64,000 bases of DNA from positions 1-64,000 of the forward strand of contig JACQUZ010000088.1 in the NCBI GenBank assembly GCA_016210055.1, given 5' to 3'. Positions 43,031 through 51,080 of the stretch are shown piece by piece. The translations under genes and the position numbers were made by a program. Within the stretch, counting starts at the first letter, position 1, and every line of letters begins with the position of its first letter. A model generated the notes under the pieces. It ran no database searches. It worked only from the letters and a program-made list of their open reading frames with translations, and had not been told where the DNA came from. Source of the stretch: Deltaproteobacteria bacterium. Lineage in GTDB: Bacteria > Myxococcota_A > Polyangia > Haliangiales > SHYZ01.

Positions 43031-44429
43031 TGGCCAAAGGTTCCTCGTAGCTGCCCTCTTGGCTTGCTTGACTAGCTCCTCCGCCTCGGCCGGCGGCCTG
43101 TTCTTGCCCTCCCGGGGCGTGCGCGCTTCTGGACGCGCTGGAGCGTTCGTCGCTGGCGCTGATGACCCCTCGGCACTCTGGTACAACCCGGCAGGGCTTG
43201 GTGAATACGCCAGGACCCACGGAGAACGAAGGGAGCTCCTGGTCGATGCGGCGTTCATCGGTCACGACGTGACCTACACGCGCATCGATTCCGGCGGAAA
43301 GGCTCGTGACCCCGTTGAGAACGAGGGTCAACTCCTCCCCATTCCCACCGTCGGCGCAGGGTTCACGCTCGCCCCGCGTCTCGCGCTTGGCGTTGGGATC
43401 TTTGCCCCATACGCCGCGCTCGACGGCTACCCCGAGAAGGGACCCCAACGGTATTCGCTGATCACCCTCCACAACAGCATGATTGTGATCGGCGAGGTGG
43501 CTCTGGCCTACAAGGTAAACGACCTGATCACCTTGGGCGCTGGCCTGCAAAACCTTTTTTTCTCCTTCAACTCCCGGATCGTGTTCTCCGGCTGCCCTGC
43601 CGAGCTGGTGTGCGCGCCCGAAGATCCCGAGTTCGACTCACTCGGCGAGATCAGGCAGCTCGATCTCCTGAATCCTTCGGGAGTGCTCGGTGTGCAGCTG
43701 CGACCACTTCGGGGCTTGCGCTTGGGGATGGCCCTTCAGCTCCCTTTCCGCAGCTCCTCGGAAGGGACCGTCAGCGTGCGCTTGCCCGTATCCGGCTACT
43801 TCAAGGGCGCGCACGTCGAGGGGGAACGGGCGGACATCCGCATGACCTTCCCCCTGATGCTTCGGCTGGGCGTCGAGTTCTCGCCTTCTCGACGCTTTCG
43901 CGCCGAGACCGGGGTGGACTTCGAGAAGTGGTCGCAGCACGACGAGATCGTCATCGAGCCGAAGGACATGCGCATCGAGGACGTGGCGGTGGTCGGCATC
44001 TACGAAATAGGTCCGCTGCGGATTCCCAGGAAGTTCGAGGATACCCTGGCGGTACGACTCGGGATCGAGGCAGAGCCCCTCGCTGGCAAGCCCTTTGTGC
44101 TCCGCGGCGGCTACGTGTGGGAGACGTCGGCGGTTCCCGATGAGTACCTGTCGGTCATGCTCGTCGACGGCCAGAAGCACGTGCTCACTGCCGGAATGTC
44201 CTACAGATTTAATAGGTTGCGAGTAGACGGCGTCGTTGGATACGTCTTGGTCGGCAAGCGCGAGGTTCCCCGAGCAACAAGCTGTGCCCCCATGCTGAAC
44301 CCGATTCGCACCGGGGAGACCCAGGAGGAATGCACGCATGACGAGGATCCCGCCAACGTGCATGTAGGGGACGGGACGTACGTCTCTTCCTACAAGCTCG
44401 TCGGGCTTGGCGTTGCGCTAGATTTTTGA
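43023..44429 (+). CDS. FadL/OmpP1/TodX-family outer-membrane transport protein
   Basis: 468 residues with a signal peptide (to about SSSASAG). The FadL hallmark near the N-terminus is ASGRAGAFVAGADDPSALWY followed by NPAGL, forming the hatch region that moves hydrophobic solutes into the membrane (family knowledge). Later beta-strand segments include GFTLAPRLALGVGIFAPYAA and LGVQLRPLRGLRLGMALQLP. The barrel ends in GVALDF with a terminal phenylalanine. It begins inside the 3' end of the large lipoprotein gene, and the pair probably acts together in uptake of hydrophobic compounds or long-chain fatty acids. Confidence 0.9.
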   Translation: MSSGQRFLVAALLACLTSSSASAGGLFLPSRGVRASGRAGAFVAGADDPSALWYNPAGLGEYARTHGERRELLVDAAFIGHDVTYTRIDSGGKARDPVENEGQLLPIPTVGAGFTLAPRLALGVGIFAPYAALDGYPEKGPQRYSLITLHNSMIVIGEVALAYKVNDLITLGAGLQNLFFSFNSRIVFSGCPAELVCAPEDPEFDSLGEIRQLDLLNPSGVLGVQLRPLRGLRLGMALQLPFRSSSEGTVSVRLPVSGYFKGAHVEGERADIRMTFPLMLRLGVEFSPSRRFRAETGVDFEKWSQHDEIVIEPKDMRIEDVAVVGIYEIGPLRIPRKFEDTLAVRLGIEAEPLAGKPFVLRGGYVWETSAVPDEYLSVMLVDGQKHVLTAGMSYRFNRLRVDGVVGYVLVGKREVPRATSCAPMLNPIRTGETQEECTHDEDPANVHVGDGTYVSSYKLVGLGVALDF

Positions 44430-44460
44430 CCTAGAGGAGCGCTAGGATCCTTGAGTATTC

Positions 44461-45387
44461 ATGCCGGACTCCCAGGGTACCCGCGCCCGCTTGTTGCTTG
44501 TGGACGACGACCACGCGACCCTCGAGCAGCTCTCGCGCATGGTTTCTGAAATCGGCTACCAGCCGATGACCGCGACGACTTGGTCGGACGCGTTGCGCTT
44601 GTTCCGCGAGGGGAAACCCGACCTGGTGCTCCTCGACGTGATGATGCCGACGATAGACGGGTACAAGCTGGCACGCATCATCAAGTCGGACTCCGCGATG
44701 TTCGTTCCCATTATTCTCGTCACCGCGTTGGAGGACATCGAGTCCAAGCGAAGGGGCATGGCTTCAGGGGCCGATGATTTCTTGACCAAGCCCGTGACCT
44801 CGCTGGAGCTGCAGATCCGGCTCTCGTCCATGCTCCGGATCAAGGAGCTCACGGATCAGCTCCAACAGGCGAACGCCAAGCTGAACCAGCTGGCGGTCAC
44901 GGACCCCCTCACGGGGCTTCACAACCGTCGATCTCTCTATGCGCAGCTCGAGCGCGAGTTCGGTCGGGCCCAGCGGTATGGCCGCCCGCTCACGTGCACC
45001 ATGATCGACATCGACTTTTTCAAGCAGGTTAATGATCGATATGGTCACCAAGTGGGAGATCGCGTGTTGCGAATGGTGGGCGATGTCCTTAGGGCCACCA
45101 TCCGCGCGACCGACGTCGCCGGCCGCTTTGGTGGGGAGGAATTCATGATCCTGGCGCCGGAGACCGGGCGGGACACCGCCACCACGCTGGGAGAGCGTAT
45201 TCGCGCCACCGTGCAGGGGTGCAGCGAGGCTGCGGGCGACGGGATCCCACTCGTCACGGTCTCCGTTGGGATCGCCACCACCGAGTCCCTCGACGGATGC
45301 GGGTATGATGACCTCGTCCACCTGGCGGATGATGCCCTGTACCGTGCCAAGCGAGACGGCCGCAATCGGGTGGTCATCGCGGACTAG
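44461..45387 (+). CDS. Response regulator diguanylate cyclase (REC-GGDEF)
   Basis: 308 residues. The receiver (5-125) has acidic pocket VDDDHATLEQ, phospho-acceptor aspartate near residue 60 in LVLLDVMMPTIDGYKL, and the switch lysine in FLTKPVTSLE. The GGDEF domain (140-305) has TDPLTGLHNRRSLYAQL, IDIDFFKQVNDRYGH, active-site GRFGGEEF, and an intact RxxD inhibitory site (RATD) five residues before GGEEF. It should make c-di-GMP from two GTP with product inhibition. It is monocistronic in appearance. It is a potential supplier of the nucleotide read by the PilZ-methyltransferase at 16978 (inference only). Confidence 0.95.
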   Translation: MPDSQGTRARLLLVDDDHATLEQLSRMVSEIGYQPMTATTWSDALRLFREGKPDLVLLDVMMPTIDGYKLARIIKSDSAMFVPIILVTALEDIESKRRGMASGADDFLTKPVTSLELQIRLSSMLRIKELTDQLQQANAKLNQLAVTDPLTGLHNRRSLYAQLEREFGRAQRYGRPLTCTMIDIDFFKQVNDRYGHQVGDRVLRMVGDVLRATIRATDVAGRFGGEEFMILAPETGRDTATTLGERIRATVQGCSEAAGDGIPLVTVSVGIATTESLDGCGYDDLVHLADDALYRAKRDGRNRVVIAD

Positions 45388-45428
45388 GGAACTGGATCGA
45401 GGAGGGCAATGCGGAGCTCGGGTCTAGC

Positions 45429-46853
45429 TCACTTGGAGAGCGCTCGGGATTTCGCCTTGCTTCCCTTGATGATGTCCTTTCCGGCCGCCGAGCTCGGGGC
45501 GCTCGCGGATACCCCTACCTTCATGCCGTCCAATTCATCGTAAAGGGGCTGCGCGGCCGCGGCGGGGAGTGCCATTCGAATCGCCTCCTGCTCGACCTTC
45601 TGCCGCTGCTCCTTCAGCATTTTCACGGCGCCTGCCGAGTCGCCGCGGTCGTAGGCCTCTGCCGCCTTGCGCATCACCTCGGCGCTCTCGACTTGCGCGA
45701 CCTTGGTGGCGACGTCCTTGTTCACCGAAGCAGTTACAGCAAGGGCGTCCCGCGACACCTCGACGCCGAGGGCCAGGGTGGACTGCTTGCGCGCGCCGCC
45801 CTTGGCGTCGTTGTAGACGAGCCGGGCACTCAGAACGCCCGTCCTCCCCGCCTGCTTCTGGTGCAGGCGAACACGAGCGACGACCTTGCGCCGGTCCCCG
45901 CCAAACAAGTCGGCCAGTGGGATCACCACTTCATTTCCCTCACGCCGTATTTCGTAACCCGGCACCGCTGAGATCTCGATGCCCTGGCACGCGGGCGAAA
46001 GCCGCAGCTCGGCATTGGTGGCGACGGTCGCTTGCATGGCCGCGAGCTCGCCAGCAAACACCCGTTCAAGAGCCGCCGCGTCGCGCACGTAGTAATACTG
46101 CCCACGTCCGTTTTCAGCCAGTGCCTCCATGAGATCCTCGTTGTAGTCGAGGCCGAGTCCGACCGTCGTGATGCGGATCCCCTTGTGGGCCGCTTGAGAC
46201 GCGACCTTCGAGAGAGTCGGGAGGTCGGTGATCCCCACGTTGGCTCGGCCATCCGACAGAAGGATGACCCGATTGATGCGACCCGAGGACAGGTCCCGGG
46301 CTACCTCGTCGCGCCCGAGGGCGAGACCTCCGTGGAGGTTCGTCCCGCCTGCGTCTTGGATGCCGTCGATTGCCGCGCCGAGGCGCTGCTTTCCCTGCTC
46401 GTCCATGGGCGTCAAAGGTGCCAGGACTTGCGCCGTGTCGTCGTACTGGACGAGTGCGGCGCGATCCATGGGAGCAAGTCTGGCCAGAATGCCTTGTGCT
46501 GCGGAACGGGCATGCTGGATCTTTTCGCCGGCCATGGAGCCCGACCGGTCGACCACGATCGCCAAGTTGAGCGGAGGCCGATGTGTCGTGGTGGCAGGTC
46601 GCGCATCCAAGGTGATCGCCACGTGGAGATCTCTGGACCCGTCGGCGAGGACCTTCTCTCCTGAAAGGGCCGCCGAGAACGTGCCGTGGCCATATTCGAC
46701 CTGCTTTTGAGAGGGGGCGGCGGCATCGCCGCAGGTCTCGACCGCAACCTGAAGGGGTGCCCTTGCCTGGGCGGATGCATGTCCGTGGGGGAATGAGGTG
46801 GCAGCGGCCAGCGTGCCGGCGGTGCAAATCAGCGAAGCAGATCTCTTGTTCAT
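45429..46853 (-). CDS. Exported von Willebrand factor A domain protein
   Basis: 474 residues. A signal peptide (MNKRSASLICTAGTLAAATS ... SAQA) is followed by a VWA domain with a complete MIDAS start, VVDRSGSM (D102, S104, S106), then GGTNLHGGL and VILLSDGRANVG. This resembles the YfbK-type Ca-activated chloride-channel-like proteins with a helical C-terminal tail (AYDRGDSAGAVKMLKEQR). Protein-protein adhesion via a divalent metal is expected. A GGAGGTCGCC ribosome site fixes ATG 46853; a longer frame upstream is spurious. It is convergent with the diguanylate cyclase gene. Confidence 0.9.
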   Translation of the reverse strand: MNKRSASLICTAGTLAAATSFPHGHASAQARAPLQVAVETCGDAAAPSQKQVEYGHGTFSAALSGEKVLADGSRDLHVAITLDARPATTTHRPPLNLAIVVDRSGSMAGEKIQHARSAAQGILARLAPMDRAALVQYDDTAQVLAPLTPMDEQGKQRLGAAIDGIQDAGGTNLHGGLALGRDEVARDLSSGRINRVILLSDGRANVGITDLPTLSKVASQAAHKGIRITTVGLGLDYNEDLMEALAENGRGQYYYVRDAAALERVFAGELAAMQATVATNAELRLSPACQGIEISAVPGYEIRREGNEVVIPLADLFGGDRRKVVARVRLHQKQAGRTGVLSARLVYNDAKGGARKQSTLALGVEVSRDALAVTASVNKDVATKVAQVESAEVMRKAAEAYDRGDSAGAVKMLKEQRQKVEQEAIRMALPAAAAQPLYDELDGMKVGVSASAPSSAAGKDIIKGSKAKSRALSK

Positions 46854-46942
46854 GGCGACCTCCGTCCGTTCTGCTGTTAGAAACGGCGGGGCCGACGAAA
46901 CGATCTGGCGGGCGAATAACGACGGCCCAGAGGCGTGCGGTG

Positions 46943-47791
46943 TTACACGTGGATGGCCGGCATGCCGATGGGCTGGATGGATGTAGTCAGATCGCGGGCG
47001 ATGGCGACGATGGAGGCCTCTGGGACCTCTTCCCACCCCTCGGGCCCGAGCTTCTTCGGCTCACCCACCACCAGAACCGATCGCAGGTGCTCGTGCGGAA
47101 ATCGCCGGCGGTCTGTGCCTCCCTCGGCCTTCTGCTCGCGGCAGACGGGGCAGTCGGCGATACCCTGGATCTTGCGGAGCCACATCGGACGACCACGGCG
47201 CAGCGCGACCATGATCCGTCCGTTGCACGCAATCATGCTGGCCTGGATCGGCTTCCCCCCTGCCGATCCGACAAGACGATCGAGCATGAGCGTGGTCGCC
47301 GAGAGCGCGCTTGCAGTGTCGGCGGTGCTGATGGTCGTATCATCGAGCTTCCCAGCGTCGTGCAGGAACGCTAGGAACAGGTGGAATACGTGCTCGGAGT
47401 CAGTCTGCCCCCGCACGTTGCGTCGCAGGAAGTCGGGGATGTGCTCGAGGAGGCCGGCTTGGATCGCGTCGAAATGCTCGACGGAGCCGGAGTGAGCAAA
47501 CACCCACGAACGGAAACGATAGGGCTGGGTGTTCTCGAGCTTGGCCTTGGCGCCGTTTTCTCGGACGTGACCGACCACGTAGTCGGTACGCAGGTCCTTT
47601 ACCGCAGCAAAGAAGTCGAGGGTGCCGGTGACGGGCTTGGGGTGTCGTTGAAGTAGAACCTCACCCCCCTGGAAAAACGCAAGCCCCCACCCTAGAGGGG
47701 CGCCCTCGGTGACGAGCGATTCACGCGCCCCGTAGAGCGTGCATCGCAATCGCTCAGGATCACTACACATGCATCCAAACAAGCGGCTCAT
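46943..47791 (-). CDS. Class II glutamine amidotransferase-like protein with Ser at position 2
   Basis: 282 residues with the Ntn-hydrolase fold of YafJ-type amidotransferases: GWGLAFFQGGEVLLQRHPKP, VVGHVRENGAKAKLENTQPY (oxyanion and asparagine region), FAHSGSVEHFDAI and DSEHVFHLFLA. In the family the chain normally begins Met-Cys and the exposed Cys2 is the nucleophile; here it begins MSRLFGCMCSDPE, so Ser2 would be exposed, unless C7 or C9 is used. It may use serine as an N-terminal nucleophile, or be inactive as a glutaminase. A good promoter lies at 47927-47955, leaving a leader of about 128 bases. Confidence 0.82.
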   Translation of the reverse strand: MSRLFGCMCSDPERLRCTLYGARESLVTEGAPLGWGLAFFQGGEVLLQRHPKPVTGTLDFFAAVKDLRTDYVVGHVRENGAKAKLENTQPYRFRSWVFAHSGSVEHFDAIQAGLLEHIPDFLRRNVRGQTDSEHVFHLFLAFLHDAGKLDDTTISTADTASALSATTLMLDRLVGSAGGKPIQASMIACNGRIMVALRRGRPMWLRKIQGIADCPVCREQKAEGGTDRRRFPHEHLRSVLVVGEPKKLGPEGWEEVPEASIVAIARDLTTSIQPIGMPAIHV

Positions 47792-47926
47792 CCCCGCACG
47801 TCCTTTTCTCGCCGGCGCATCGCGTGGCGCTCAGCAAGCCCATCGCGGTAGTGAATTTGGATCAAGGAGCGGGCGGCCTGAGATCGTCGATCATTCGACC
47901 TTCGCTCCGCCGCCACCGTATCAAGA

Positions 47927-47955
47927 AATATAGCTGACGCGAACCGGGTCTGCAA
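47927..47955 (-). promoter_or_regulatory. Predicted sigma70-type promoter of the amidotransferase gene
   Basis: TTGCAG (47955-47950), a 17-base spacer and TATATT (47932-47927) on the minus strand give a near-consensus promoter. Transcription would start near 47920, about 128 bases before ATG 47791. No other gene is evident in this leader. Confidence 0.6.
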
Positions 47956-47978
47956 CGTGACGGCCATCACGCTGCGAG

Positions 47979-48842
47979 CTAACGCGCCGGAAAGCGCGGA
48001 GAAAGCCAATTTTCGAGATCACTTAGAGCACGTTCCCTTTCGACCTCATGAAACACCTCGTGAAAGAAACCCTTGTAAAGATGGAGCGATTTCTCCCCGC
48101 CCGCACGCTCATAGGCTTGGAGGGTGACCTTCGCGTCGACGATTCGATCGTCCTCGGCGACGAGCCAAAGCGTCGGAATTGTCATCCGGTGGACATTTTC
48201 AAGGACGAACTCCTGCGCCAGGCGGGCCTCCGTGTACCAGCGGGCATTCACGACGCGGTGGCAAAGTGGGTCGATGTCGCGGAGTTCCAGGTTCGCGGGA
48301 TCGTGGCTCAGGTCCGCGACGCGGAGCGGCGTCTCCATGGAGAACCTGGGCGCCACGCGCGACATGGCCTGCGCAAGAGCGAGCGTGGCGAGACTCACCT
48401 TCACGTTGGGGGCGAGGTAGGGGGATGAAAGCACGACTGCGCTGAGTCCGTGGCTCGCCCACTGGGGATCGCAAAGGGCTCGGAGCGCAATGAGCCCCCC
48501 GTTGCTGTGGGCGCATAGGATCTGCGGGATGTCCCCCGTTTTCCCTCGTGCCACGTGGAGCGCGCGGTCGAAGTCATGCAGGAACTCCTCGAACGAATCG
48601 CAGGCCCCCCTTTGCCCAGCGGCAAGCCCATGCCCTCGGTAGTCAAAAAGCATCACGGCAAAGCCTCGGCTCGCGAGGAACCGGGCGACTTCAAGATACC
48701 TCCGCGAGTGATCGTCATAACCATGAGTCATGATCACGCACGCGCGCGGCGGGTGGGTTTCGGGGAACAGCCACTCGCAATACAGGGGAACCTGATCCGA
48801 CGACTGGAAGAAACCGGATGTTCGGCCCGCTTGCATGAGCAT
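47979..48842 (-). CDS. Alpha/beta hydrolase (monoacylglycerol lipase-like, serine aminopeptidase S33 family)
   Basis: 287 residues. Elements of the lysophospholipase/monoglyceride-lipase branch: VIMTHGYDDHSRRY (oxyanion HG), LFDYRGHGLAAGQRG, nucleophile elbow CAHSNGG (S113, an unusual A-H-S-N-G), acid LWLVAEDDRIVD (Asp in the EDD run) and catalytic histidine in GFFHEVFHE. It likely cleaves acyl esters in the cytoplasm; no signal peptide. The first of two in-frame ATGs (48842) lies 5 bases after TGCTATAAA, an extended -10, with no ribosome site, suggesting leaderless translation. It is divergent from the exported-protein gene at 48901. Confidence 0.9.
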   Translation of the reverse strand: MLMQAGRTSGFFQSSDQVPLYCEWLFPETHPPRACVIMTHGYDDHSRRYLEVARFLASRGFAVMLFDYRGHGLAAGQRGACDSFEEFLHDFDRALHVARGKTGDIPQILCAHSNGGLIALRALCDPQWASHGLSAVVLSSPYLAPNVKVSLATLALAQAMSRVAPRFSMETPLRVADLSHDPANLELRDIDPLCHRVVNARWYTEARLAQEFVLENVHRMTIPTLWLVAEDDRIVDAKVTLQAYERAGGEKSLHLYKGFFHEVFHEVERERALSDLENWLSPRFPAR

Positions 48843-48900
48843 GCGACTTTATAGCATGGTGCGTCGAAAGCGCGAGATGGGAGCGCTCCAAGGAGGAACC

Positions 48901-49536
48901 ATGGCTTCACCAAGCGTGCGGATAACGGCAGCGCTGGGGCTCGCGGCAGCCTGTTGTTGCTTGTCCCTGCGAGCAGAGGCCCGCCAGGTCTACCTGAACG
49001 GCGTGAAGCTCGAGGCGAGCGTGGTCTTAACGAACCAGCGTTTTGACGGCTGCGAGGTGAAGTTCGACGAACAGGGGGACGTGTGGATCAGCGTGAAGGG
49101 GATCAAGGTCGCGCTCGCACCCGTGCAATCCGGCAAGGTCGCCGTCGCTTCCAGCGCGTCCGCACCACCTTCGGCCAAGCTATTGAAGCGGTACTGGCTC
49201 GTTGCTCCCCAGGCAAAGCGTGGGCTCGTTCAGTACGACGTGTCGGTGGTTATCAACGGCACGCTTGTGAAGAAGCTACGTTCCGACGACGATAGGGCAA
49301 TTGTCGACGTCACGAGGTACGTCCGGCCGGGACAAAACGAGGTGCGCATCGTCGCCACCAAGAGGCTCGGTGACAAGCGGATCTCGTCCTCGCCCGTCGA
49401 CGTGACGGAGGTGGTCCTCGGCGAAGGAGCTGCCCAGGACGGGACCGTCACAATCGACAAGCCCCTTGTCACCTACAGGCGGAATGCATCAGAAACGAGG
49501 GATTTCTCCGATACCTATTCGTTTTTGGGACAGTGA
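48901..49536 (+). CDS. Exported protein of unknown family
   Basis: 211 residues. ATG 48901 follows an excellent AAGGAGGAA ribosome site and opens a signal peptide (residues 1-28, ending SLRAEA). The mature part starts RQVYLNGVKLEASVVLTNQR, then GDVWISVKGIKVALAP. A second predicted beta domain has QYDVSVVINGTLVKKLRSDD and RPGQNEVRIVATKRLG, which reads like an Ig-like or PEGA-type beta sandwich, though I cannot name the family. No catalytic residues are evident. Longer in-frame starts upstream (to 48835) overlap the divergent promoter and are unlikely. Confidence 0.82.
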   Translation: MASPSVRITAALGLAAACCCLSLRAEARQVYLNGVKLEASVVLTNQRFDGCEVKFDEQGDVWISVKGIKVALAPVQSGKVAVASSASAPPSAKLLKRYWLVAPQAKRGLVQYDVSVVINGTLVKKLRSDDDRAIVDVTRYVRPGQNEVRIVATKRLGDKRISSSPVDVTEVVLGEGAAQDGTVTIDKPLVTYRRNASETRDFSDTYSFLGQ

Positions 49537-49558
49537 TGCATGTCGTGCGTCCAACCCG

Positions 49559-49587
49559 TTGACACCTCACGGCCTTCTTGTTAGCGT
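49559..49587 (+). promoter_or_regulatory. Predicted promoter of the TPR lipoprotein-RodZ-like operon
   Basis: A perfect TTGACA (49559-49564), a 17-base spacer and TAGCGT (49582-49587). Transcription start near 49594 leaves about 5 bases before GTG 49599 or about 32 before ATG 49626. No Shine-Dalgarno sequence is visible at either start. Confidence 0.5.
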
Positions 49588-49598
49588 CCCGAACTGCA

Positions 49599-50474
49599 GT
49601 GCGGTATAAGTGGGCAAATTTCTTGATGTTCTTGGCGTTGGCTTGCGTGGGAGGCTGGGGACTTCCTGCCTGCGGCGGCACCGCCCGCGAGGTGCAGAAG
49701 TCAAAGAAGCGCGTTGACCTCGCCAAGGATCTCCTGAGCCACGAGCAGGACGCCGCGGCCGAAACCGAGCTCAAGAAGGCCATTGCGTACGACCCTCGGA
49801 ACGAAGAGGCCATCAATCTCCTAGGCCTCGTTTACGTGTTCCGAGCGCATCGGAACGTCTTGCTCGTCGAGTACGAGGACTGCCTTCAAGGGAGCGTGGC
49901 TGATGGGCTGCGCACCGAGGCCGAGGAGCAGATGCGCACGGCCGAGCGCTACTTTTCCGAGGCCACGAAGCTCGCGCCCGACTTCGGCGAGGCGTGGCAG
50001 AACCGGGCGGCGGTCGCCGTGTTCTTCCACGACTGGGACAAAGCTATTGCGCACGCAAAGCGAGCCCTCGGACAGCTTGCTCGGTTGAACAGGGAGTCCA
50101 TGGCCCGCGCCAACCTAGGGTGGGCATACTTCCACAAGCAGGAACACGCGCGTGCGGCCGCGGAGCTCTTGCAGGCGACCCAGCGAGATCCTGGGTTTTG
50201 CCTCGGCAACTATCGCATGGCCGCGCTCCACTTCGAGCTGAAGGAGCTTGACCAGGCCGCGTCGCGCGTGGCACCCCTCATCGACGATCCCAAGAAGTGT
50301 CCCGTCCAAGAGGCCCGGTACTTGGCGGGGCAAGTATACATTCGTCTCCACGACTCTGCCGCCGCAGAACGGGCGTTAAGGAGCTGCGTGGAGATGGCGC
50401 CCAAGTCCTGCCAAGCGAAGCGATGCGCCAGGACGCTGCAGGAGATCGCTGGGCAGGCGGGGAGGCTCGAATGA
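49599..50474 (+). CDS. TPR lipoprotein, Tgl/PilF-like
   Basis: 291 residues from a GTG that gives a normal signal (MRYKWANFLMFLALACVGGW, lipobox LPAC). ATG 49626 is an alternative that would leave a signal without basic residues. The mature protein is a set of about six TPRs: AAAETELKKAIAYDPRNEEA, YFSEATKLAPDFGEAWQNRA, MARANLGWAYFHKQEHARAA and CLGNYRMAALHFELKELDQA. This is the build of Tgl/PilF/PilW, outer-membrane pilotins for the type IV pilus secretin (family knowledge). It overlaps the RodZ-like gene (ATGA), as pilF and rodZ adjoin in many gammaproteobacteria. Function is inferred. Confidence 0.85.
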   Translation: MRYKWANFLMFLALACVGGWGLPACGGTAREVQKSKKRVDLAKDLLSHEQDAAAETELKKAIAYDPRNEEAINLLGLVYVFRAHRNVLLVEYEDCLQGSVADGLRTEAEEQMRTAERYFSEATKLAPDFGEAWQNRAAVAVFFHDWDKAIAHAKRALGQLARLNRESMARANLGWAYFHKQEHARAAAELLQATQRDPGFCLGNYRMAALHFELKELDQAASRVAPLIDDPKKCPVQEARYLAGQVYIRLHDSAAAERALRSCVEMAPKSCQAKRCARTLQEIAGQAGRLE

Positions 50475-51058
50475 ACTCGTACGTGGATTTTGGAAGCCGC
50501 CTAAGACAAGAGAGAGAAGCACGCTCGCTCAGCCTCACAGAGCTGGCGCGCATCACCAAGATACCCGAGCGCTCGCTCAAGCGCCTGGAAGATGGGGCCT
50601 TCGACATGCTTCCGGGCGATGTCTTCGTGCGCGGTTTCTTGCGCTCCTATGCCCGCTGCGTGGGCCTGGACCCGGAAGAACTCGTGCGGAAGTTCTGCGA
50701 GCTCGTAAGCAGGCGAGACAAGCCCAAGCGAGAGCAAGTGCTGAGTGCGAGCATCCAGGAGGAACTCGAGATTGCGCCGTCGCCATCACCTGGTGATTCG
50801 CCGACACAGCAGATCAATCTCATCGCCAAGACGCTCGCAGGTGCCGGGGGAGGGACCAAGCGGGTTTCGCTGACCATGGCGGTGATCATTCTTGTGATCG
50901 TCGCGACCTTGACGCTTTCTCTACTTCTTCGGCGCCCGAACCACGTGGGTGAGGGCGTCTTACAGAGCGGCGCGCGGTCGGACGTTACAGATAACGGGGC
51001 GGCGTTCCCGCGCTGCGTCGCGACAACCTCGTCGCATGACGAGAGCTTGCAAGGCTAG
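50471..51058 (+). CDS. RodZ-like HTH membrane protein, short form
   Basis: 195 residues. Residues 8-80 form a RodZ/HTH_25-type helix-turn-helix: GSRLRQEREARSLSLTELAR, ITKIPERSLKRLEDGAFDML and GDVFVRGFLRSYARCVGLDP. A linker leads to one transmembrane helix (SLTMAVIILVIVATLTLSLL, about 136-155). Only about 38 disordered residues follow, so the periplasmic DUF4115 domain of full RodZ is missing. It probably links cytoskeleton or polar envelope assembly to the membrane (family knowledge). It is coupled to the Tgl-like gene. Confidence 0.9.
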   Translation: MNSYVDFGSRLRQEREARSLSLTELARITKIPERSLKRLEDGAFDMLPGDVFVRGFLRSYARCVGLDPEELVRKFCELVSRRDKPKREQVLSASIQEELEIAPSPSPGDSPTQQINLIAKTLAGAGGGTKRVSLTMAVIILVIVATLTLSLLLRRPNHVGEGVLQSGARSDVTDNGAAFPRCVATTSSHDESLQG

Positions 51059-51080
51059 CAGGTCAACATCGGAGGTCCTC

